64,000 bases of DNA from Arthrinium phaeospermum (lineage: Eukaryota > Ascomycota > Sordariomycetes > Amphisphaeriales > Apiosporaceae): the NCBI GenBank assembly GCA_006503535.1, contig QYRS01000005.1, forward strand, positions 2,852,001-2,916,000, given 5' to 3'. A program made the position numbers and the translations under genes. Positions 57,442-64,000 of this stretch are shown piece by piece. The number at the start of each line of letters is the position of its first letter. Position 1 is the stretch's first letter. The notes beneath the pieces were generated by a model. The model was not told the origin of the DNA, searched no databases, and worked only from the letters and a program-made list of their open reading frames with translations.

Positions 57442-58063
57442 TCATATTCGCGACTTGTTTTAGGGGACGATTACCTTACGAGATGACCTGTATCGAATAC
57501 CCTTACTAAGCTACATACACACCAACATATGGAAACGGATCAGCATGCTGTCCATGCATTACAAGCGAACAAAGGCACATGATGCTGCAAATATCCCGCT
57601 GTCACATCGTTGCCTCTGGTAATGACTCAGGCTTCGTTATGCTACGATGCGTCCATGCACAAAGAGCTGTGAGCTAACTGAGACATTTCGAGATCCAAAC
57701 TGCTTTGTCCGCTTCCACCAGCAAGTGTGATATATGCTTCAACTTTTCATCATGTCATATTTTGAAGAGCTCCTCAGCTTCTCTTAAAGAAATGTCTGCT
57801 CAACAGTGGCTGCCGCAATGATGTTCAGGGGCCATGCCACGTCGGCGACCCCTGACGGAGCAGTGGGCAGTCATGTCACATAACTGCTAAGAGTATGTGA
57901 CTTTTGCCTGCCGCTGACGGTATATAACTGCCCGGAGACGAAGGCTAAAGTTCGTGATGAAAGTCGGATGGCACCACCACCACCACCATCAGCACCACCA
58001 CCACAATCACCACCAAGCATCCTTCACTCAATAACAGTTGAAAGTACGCCTTGAATAATCACC
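57442..58063. other. Intergenic; promoter of the following gene with CAC-repeat leader
   Basis: It holds a TATA box near 57921 and a CACCAC/CATCAG repeat at 57971-58014 that probably lies in the 5' leader. Confidence 0.5.
57921..57928 (+). promoter_or_regulatory. TATA box
   Basis: TATATAAC, 143 bases before the ATG at 58064. Confidence 0.45.
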
Positions 58064-58474
58064 ATGGCACCCGCCAAATTTGACCACCATTGCCCCGGAC
58101 GAAACCGCCCCGGGAAATCATGCAAACTCCGGAATGGCGGTTGCACAGTGCACCAAACACCCTGTTATATACACGGATTCTGGCATGCGAACTGGGAAGA
58201 GTGCCCCGAATGCGAGAAGGGAGAGCTCAGTCGGAAGAGAGCAGACCGAGTAAACGCGACTCGTGATAATGGAATACCAGCTACGCAGCGCAACAAAATT
58301 TTCAGAATTCTGGAAAAGTTGTCTATGAGGATTTTCGCCAAATTACAGGCAAAGGATGATGCAGAGAGTTATGCTAGACTCGTTGAAGAGCGGTATGCAA
58401 GACGCGTCGAGGAGCAGGAGAATCGCAAGGGGAAGAACGCGGAGGACAGTACTATCAGAGAAGGCATTGAATGA
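58064..58474 (+). CDS. Small Cys/His-rich protein with coiled-coil tail, unknown
   Basis: Single exon, 136 aa, with a good start context (CACCATGG). The first 55 residues hold six cysteines and six histidines (HHCPGRNRPGKSC, GGCTVHQTPCYIHGFWHANW, ECPEC), a layout that suggests binding of one or two zinc ions. After that comes a basic stretch (SRKRADR) and a charged helix with a repeated EERYARRVEEQE pattern. There is no signal peptide, so a nuclear or cytosolic role is likely. I recognise it only as a type of small fungal protein and know no function. The upstream TATA box and CAC-rich leader support expression. Confidence 0.65.
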   Translation: MAPAKFDHHCPGRNRPGKSCKLRNGGCTVHQTPCYIHGFWHANWEECPECEKGELSRKRADRVNATRDNGIPATQRNKIFRILEKLSMRIFAKLQAKDDAESYARLVEERYARRVEEQENRKGKNAEDSTIREGIE

Positions 58475-59773
58475 GCAGGCGTCACAGGAACACTCGGTTC
58501 GCTTGAGCCAGGTTTATGGCAGGGAGTGAATAAGGTCATGTGGGCGAATTACACTCTTTACTTGTATAGCTTTGCTGCATCGCTGGGCACAGATGCATAC
58601 CGACAGGCGACACTCATTTTCAGAATAGAGCAGACATCTCCATTGATATCTTCAATCCTGGGAACTTATAAATATGACATTCTGCCGCCGACTTGTGTAC
58701 CTGGGGGAACTCGAAGGATTCAGAAGTGTTCCTTCATGTTCGAGATGAATAGTGTTACACCCCAAAGCGAGTGAGCCGTTTCGGTGATTCACCGTTCTCA
58801 TGGCTTTCATCTCAAAGGTCCGTGTTCATCGGCGACACCGAACTAACCGCCGGCTAACCTTTATCTACTTTTTCTACCGGGAGCAATACTCATTTGGCGA
58901 CGACATCAATCGCATTTCCCTGCATCCAACAAAGCAGCACGTTGATCTTGGGATAGGTCCATTGGTCAATTGGTCAATCGGAGCTATGCACCATTCTTGG
59001 CATGTGCCCGAGTCATGCGTCGGCGTTAGTGACGGAGGATTATGTAAACCGCCACTGGCCTGTCAGTCAGCCCATTGGGCCTGCCGGCTGGTGCGGACAA
59101 CTGCGGACCTCGAGCTTCTAGAATGACGTCTGGCGGGGTCAATCACCGAAACGATCTACTGGTGGGGGATTTGGTGGTTGGAGGCTGGCAAGCTCCCTTC
59201 TTCTTGTTTCTCTGCGACGCACTAGCAAGCAATGCAAGCTTGCAAAGGCCCCATTGTGTGTCGACTCTCTTTTCACCGGTCCCTTATTGTATTGCATTGG
59301 GAGCATTAGGACCTTGCTGGCAAAAGGCTCTCATGGGCCTGGATCTCGCTTTATCCCGTACACCCACGTAAGCAACGACCGTACTATTGCGGGACCTGCC
59401 GTGGAGTATGCTGCCTCTTTGGGTCGGCTTGCACATCATGCGCGGGCAAGATCATCGGCGATATGGCGTAGCCGACACATCACTGCCAAGCAATGCGGCT
59501 TTCTGCCAGCTTGGACAGGAATGGCATGGAACGAAAGAGCTGCATTGATGTAATAAGTGGGTGGTGATATGCATAGGTAAGGTTCAGGAACAGGAGAGCT
59601 ATGGGTAAAGGTAGCCCAGCTGCTGTATATAGAGTCTCCCCGCTCCCCAACTTCTGGTGTCGCTTTTGTTTTGAACCCATTCCCATATACCCATACCAAC
59701 ATTTCAACCATCTTTCCAACCCGACCAACATCAACAACCACCCAATACACTATACCCAACCACAACATTCACA
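58475..59773. other. Intergenic, no gene recognised
   Basis: Nothing recognised up to the promoter of the DJ-1-like gene, which has a TATA box at about 59625 and a CA/CCAAC-rich leader. Confidence 0.4.
59625..59632 (+). promoter_or_regulatory. TATA box of the DJ-1/PfpI gene
   Basis: GTATATAG about 145 bases before the ATG at 59774. A strong TATA fits a highly or stress-inducibly expressed gene. Confidence 0.45.
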
Positions 59774-60555
59774 ATGGCTCCCAAGGTTCTCGTCGTCCTC
59801 ACCTCTTACGACCGCATCGAGGCCGCCGACGCTCCCACAGGATGGTACCTGGTACGTACAATCCCTTGTTCTCCCGCAGCCGCACCCTTTGTCCCCCAGA
59901 TGCATATATGATTTACTAACAATGCGCCCCTTTCCCACAGCCTGAGCTGGCCCACCCCTACAACGTCATGGTCGACAAGACGGAGCTCGTCATGGCCTCC
60001 CCCAAGGGCGGCGAGGCGCCCCTCGACCCAGCCTCGGTCAAGATGTTCGCGCAGGACGAGGAGTCGGTCGAGTTCCTCAAGAACAAGTCGGCCGTCTGGA
60101 AGACGACGCAGAAGCTCTCGACGTTCCGCGGCCGCGTGGCCGAGTTCGACGCCCTCTTCTACCCGGGCGGCCACGGCCCCATGTTCGACCTGTACGAGGA
60201 CGCCGACAGCATCGCCCTGATCCAGGACTTCGTCGCGGCCGGCAAGCCCGTCGCCGCCGTCTGCCACGGCCCCGCCGTCTTCCTCAACGCCAAGCTCCCC
60301 GACGGCACCCCGCTGCTGAAGGGCAAGGAGGCCACCGGCTTCTCCAACGAGGAGGAGGACCAGGCCCAGATGACCAAGTTCATGCCCTACCTGCTCGAGG
60401 ACAAGATCAAGGCCGCCGGCGCCACCTACAAGAAGGCCGACGCCGCCTGGGGCCCCCTCGTCCTCAGCGTCGACGGCGGCAAGTTCATCACCGGTCAGAA
60501 CCCCGCCAGCGCCAAGGGCGTCGGCGAGGCCATCCTCAAGGCCATTGGCGCGTAA
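59774..60555 (+). CDS. DJ-1/PfpI superfamily protein, Hsp31-like
   Basis: Two exons, 59774..59851 and 59941..60555, give 230 aa. The opening MAPKVLVVLTSYDRIEAADA is the first strand of the class-I glutamine-amidotransferase-like fold. ELVMASPKGGEAPLDPASVK and DALFYPGGHGPMFDLYED are typical of the Hsp31-like branch. The nucleophile elbow AVCHGPAVF carries Cys134-His135. Members act as glyoxalase III or as stress chaperones against methylglyoxal. Codon use is very strongly GC3-biased, which, together with the TATA box, suggests high expression. Confidence 0.92.
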
Positions 60556-60840
60556 GCGGTTGCGCTCGCGTGTACGAATGGAAAAGGACAAACAGTTATG
60601 ATGAAATGTACACTGTATATACGGCTATGCGAAGCTTAGCTTAGCTCATGAGGATCACGAAAGAAATATTAAGAATATACCCCTCACATTTGATGCGTTT
60701 ACGCCAACGGTGACATTAATGGAGATGCTTTTTGTATTTCTCGAATGCTTACATATCGTTTTTACTTACCTGGTCATATATGCTCGCTCTATTACGTTAC
60801 TTACCTTCCTCAAAGACGGGCGAGCCGCCTCGACTTAGAA

Positions 60841-62957
60841 CTAACTCGCCGCCCGCTTCGCCTCCCTCTCGTACCACTCCGCCACCAGCCGCTCGATAAC
60901 CCTCAAGTTGTGACCCACCACGCTCGGCCGCCAGGGCCGGTCCCGTACGGCGGCGTACAGGTTGCGCGCGAACGCCATGTCCGGGTTGTACGCGACGCGG
61001 CGGAACGGCGCGCCGACCGCCTCGTCAAATGCACGCTGGATTTCCTCGCCGGCGGGGTCCGTCGGCTGCGTCTCGGCCGGGTCCAGGGGCTCGTCGCCGT
61101 GGCGGTCGTACCAGAGCGAGGCACGCTCGGCGTGGGCCTGCGCCACGTTCTCGGCGAGGGGGTCGTACGGCTCGTCGTCGTTGGAGGTATCGCGCTTCCA
61201 GGCGGTGTCGGTGCAGTGGGCGATGTCCATGCGGACGGATATCTTGGGCGATTTGTCGTCGTCGGTAGTCTTCGTGGCGGTGGTGGTGTCATCATCATCG
61301 GCCTTCTCCTTCTTCTCTTTGTCCTGGTCCTTGTCCTGGTCCTCTTGGGGCTGCTGCTGCTTGTAGTAGTCAAGGCGCGGGAGGGGCTGCCCGTGCATCC
61401 GCCGGCACGCCTCGGCGGCGTCGGCCGGGTGCACGTAGGTGACGGTCCCCCAGCCCCGACGGGTCAGGCCCGTCCGCAGGTCGCACTCGGCGTGCAGCCA
61501 CGCGATCCGGCCGAACCGGGAGAAGGCGGCGCAGAGCTCGGCCTCCTGGTCCAAGCTGGGCCGGCCCTCGGGCAGACCGCGGATGCGCACCGTCGTCAGT
61601 TCGCTGCTGCCGTAGGGGTCCTCGACGTAGAATGTTTCTGTTGCTCCTGCTTCTCCGGCCACGGGCCACTTTGCTTCTCTTTCCTTGGCTTTTTCGTCCT
61701 CATTGCAGGAGGAGGAGGAGTAGGAGGGGTCGTTGCTCCGCCAGAGCCAGGAGGGGGGCCGGCAGGCGGCGAAGTGGGGGTCGAATGCGCTGGCTCCCCA
61801 GTCGAAGATGCCCGGATGGTCGGCTCGGCGTGGCCGGGCAGGAACTCGACCATGATGTTTTCGGGCGTGCCGAGGTACGGGTTGTGGAAACACATACGGT
61901 CATCGCCCTCCTTGCCCTCGTCCGTCCGGGGATCGAACACGTCCGGGTTCCGGGCGATGATCTCCCGCGCCATGTGCAGGGCGCACTGCAGCAGGCCGCG
62001 TTGGTCCCGCGCCTCGTCGTCGGCAGGGCGGCGGTAGTGCAGGTAGTGGATCCAGCGGCGGAGCTGGAGGATCAGGATCTGGCGCGACTTCAGGCCGAAT
62101 GCACGGGGGCCCTCCGTCAGTGTCTTTCGGGTTAGGGTCAACTCGTCCGCGCTATCGAGGAAGGTTTCTGGATCTGCCCCGTCCTCCGCCGTCTCGGGCA
62201 GGACATTCGTCATGTCGTCCCAGGCGAGCCGGTCATCGTTCTCTTCCTCCTTGGTCATGTGATAGCACCGGATGCCGAGACGGACAACGACGTCCTTCTT
62301 GTTGTCGTCATCATCACCGTGGTTGTCACCGTCGACGTTCTTCTCATCGTCGCCGTTCTTCTCAGAAGGAAAGGCGAGGTCAGGGTACCCGCACCCCACC
62401 TGCCTGTACCCCTGAACCTCGCGATAGACGCGCCCCAGCTGCCCCGCCACCGCGACCTTCTGCTCCCGCGACAGCCTGTCGTACACGCAACCCAGCGGCA
62501 GCCCGCGGATCTCCCTGCCGCCCACCAGCATCCAAGGCCGGCCGAGCGGGTTGAACACCCCCTCCCCTGCCAGCTGTTCCCCGGACTCGACCGTCAGCGG
62601 CGCCAGGTCCTTGACGGCCCGGGGCGCGAACTCCCAAACAACCTCCAGCATCGTGTCGTCAATGTCGATCTGGTCGGGGTCCTCGGGGACGACGACGACG
62701 AAGCGGCGCGTCTGGGACTTGACGGTCACGTCGACGGGGTACTCGAGGCTGTTGTTGCAGCGGCGCACGCGCGGGAGGCGGACGTGGGTCCTGGCCTCGT
62801 CCATGCCGGGGAACCGTTTCCGCACAATCTCCAGGATCTTCGCCTCGCGCTCGTCGAAGCTCGTGACGTACGCGTCGCAGAGCCGGTAGTCGGGCCTCGG
62901 GTCGTCGTCGGCGTAGTTGAACATCCTTGAGATCGAGGTTCGCTGATCAGTAGCCAT
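60841..62957 (-). CDS. APH-like kinase-fold protein with a C-terminal RRM domain
   Basis: A one-base frame change at the G3 run on the coding strand (plus-strand C3, 61811-61813) separates two halves that join as GHAEPTIR-GIFDWGASAFDPH. The corrected protein has 705 aa. Residues about 20-400 resemble fungal aminoglycoside-phosphotransferase-like kinases: EQKVAVAGQLGRVYREVQ, CFHNPYLGTPENIMVEF (in the place of the HxDxxxxN loop) and GIFDWG (metal-binding Asp), followed by PPSWLWRSND. The loop has His and Asn, but its usual Asp is not recognisable. Residues about 455-526 (61596-61381) form an RRM: VRIRGLP (RNP2-like), AFSRFGRIAWLHAE, RGWGTVTYVH (RNP1-like) and ACRRMHGQPL. A Lys/Asp/Glu-rich run follows, and the helical end (NLRVIERLVAEWYERE) resembles the final APH helix. 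So the RRM may be inserted in the kinase C-lobe. Confidence 0.75.
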
Positions 62958-63386
62958 TGTGTATGGAAGTCTGGTGAGTACTTGGTATGATGCGTACGGT
63001 ATGGGGTTGAGTGGCGATAAGTGCCTTTATCAGGGATGAAATACAATCAAACCGATGTTCTCATCCTGCGTTATATATCCATAGGCATGAATACCATCAT
63101 CTACTTTCGGCATAGCGCTGTGCGATCTAGACAATGAGCTGTTGGTGAGCAATAAAGACGTAAAACAATGAACTGCAATAGCAGACGTCACCCAGCTCCA
63201 GACTCTTTGATTGACCTTCTTCGACAATAACATTATTTCGCTGCTTCTAATTGTGGCTTCCAACCTGGATATAGCCCGGGTATGGTCATGCCGCCATGCA
63301 AGATTATCATTAAATATGTACATGCAACTAATAAGACCTCACTTAATGTGCAAACGCATCCATCCTCCAAGCCTCCGACCGGTACT
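62958..63386. other. Intergenic, promoter of the APH/RRM gene and 3' flank of GH92
   Basis: AT-rich spacer with no gene. Confidence 0.4.
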
Positions 63387-64000
63387 TCAACCCACCCCGC
63401 CCCTCCCCCTCCGCCCACCCGACGAAGCCGTCCCATTAAACCCAACATAGCTCCCCGTACTCGGCGGCAGGTCCTTAACCGCCGTCCCCCAAGTCGCGCT
63501 CTCGTTCCGCCCGAGCGTGAGCACCAGATCCTTGCCCTCCAGGAAGAAGATGTGGTCGATCCAGTTCTTCGTGTAGGGCTGGCCGTCCAGGGTGGCCGAC
63601 TGGATGTAGATGGCCTCGTAGGTCGGGTCGAAGTTGACGTTGCGGATCGTCGCCGTCTTGCCCGTCGTCGGGTGCGTCAGGTTGACCGACTCGAAAAAGG
63701 GGGGCGTGATGAGGTACACGTTCTGCCCGGGGTTGGGGAACAGGCCCATCATCGAGAAGGCGACGAAAGAGCCCATGGCGCCGGAATCGTCGTTGCCGGG
63801 AAGTCCCCCGGGAGTCGGGTTGAAGTAGCGAGGGATGTAGAAATGGGACCGCGCCGCACTCTTGCCTGGCCGCCCGGCATAGTGGTATTGGAAAACCGTT
63901 AGGAACGAGGGTTCCTGGATCCAGGGTAACGTCAGTATTTACTAAAGCATTTCTTGGGTATGAAGAGATCGTGGTGTAGCGTGCTTACGTTACCGATGGC
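63387..64000 (-). CDS. GH92 alpha-mannosidase, C-terminal part, truncated by window edge
   Basis: Two exon pieces, 64000..63989 and 63914..63387, read AIGN-EPSFLTVFQYHYAGRPGKSA in frame, with the intron between. GH92 marks are GGLPGNDDSGAMGSFVAF, SMMGLFPNPGQNVYLITPP and ATIRNVNFDP. The NDDSG segment belongs to the conserved active-site region of this calcium-dependent exo-alpha-1,2-mannosidase family. N-glycosylation sites in the final 60 residues and the usual biology of the family suggest a secreted enzyme that trims mannan or glycoproteins. The 5' part, including any signal peptide, lies beyond the right edge. Confidence 0.9.

Noticed and set aside
60745..62037. 430-codon plus-strand frame opposite the APH/RRM gene
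   Set aside because: Val/Gly/Leu-rich antisense shadow with no family features.
1..64000. CRISPR arrays, bacterial operons, ribosome-binding sites, origins
   Set aside because: The window is eukaryotic; no spaced direct repeats of CRISPR type were seen.

Overview
The window looks like a chromosomal segment of a filamentous ascomycete (Pezizomycotina, most likely a Sordariomycete). Reasons: dense short introns with GTAAGT-like donors and CTAAC-like branch points, GC-rich third codon positions inside genes against AT-richer intergenic DNA, and families confined to or typical of such fungi (CFEM/Pth11-type receptor, fungal rhodopsin-domain proteins, Zn2Cys6 factor, hydrophobin, heme-thiolate peroxygenase, GMC oxidase). 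The species call is inference. Exon joins below were built by hand and each was checked to keep frame.

Layout. 0-2.8 kb: no convincing gene except a possible start leaving the left edge. 2.8-6 kb: multi-pass membrane protein and F-box protein. 6.7-9.2 kb: a possible gene relic and a rhodopsin-domain gene carrying an in-frame stop. 9.7-11 kb: O-methyltransferase. 12.1-14.9 kb: large membrane protein and small secreted protein. 15.9-21.8 kb: a head-to-head pair, a divergent kinase-like protein whose catalytic residues are missing and a fungal amidoligase with a very long disordered tail. 23.9-27 kb: alpha/beta hydrolase and a peroxygenase. 28.7-30.5 kb: CFEM receptor. 33.2-41.7 kb: secreted GMC oxidoreductase, kelch ectodomain membrane protein, six-hairpin (GH105-like) glycosidase. 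44.4-50.4 kb: DUF829 (PaxU-like) hydrolase, Zn2Cys6 regulator, SAM methyltransferase and cytochrome P450, resembling a small tailoring-gene cluster without a backbone enzyme. 53.4-60.6 kb: hydrophobin, mitochondrial polyprenyl diphosphate synthase (COQ1), V-ATPase assembly factor VMA12, a Cys/His-rich small protein and a DJ-1/PfpI protein. 60.8-63 kb: an APH-like kinase fold carrying an RRM domain. Right edge: 3' end of a GH92 alpha-mannosidase.

The most important quality point is that six otherwise intact genes change frame by exactly one base at a short C or G run (near 3970, 21411, 28757, 34648, 44588 and 61811). Sequencing or assembly homopolymer errors explain this best, and they would mislead automatic annotation. 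The most interesting biology is the divergent amidoligase/pseudokinase pair (15.9-21.8 kb) and the APH-RRM fusion (60.8-63 kb).
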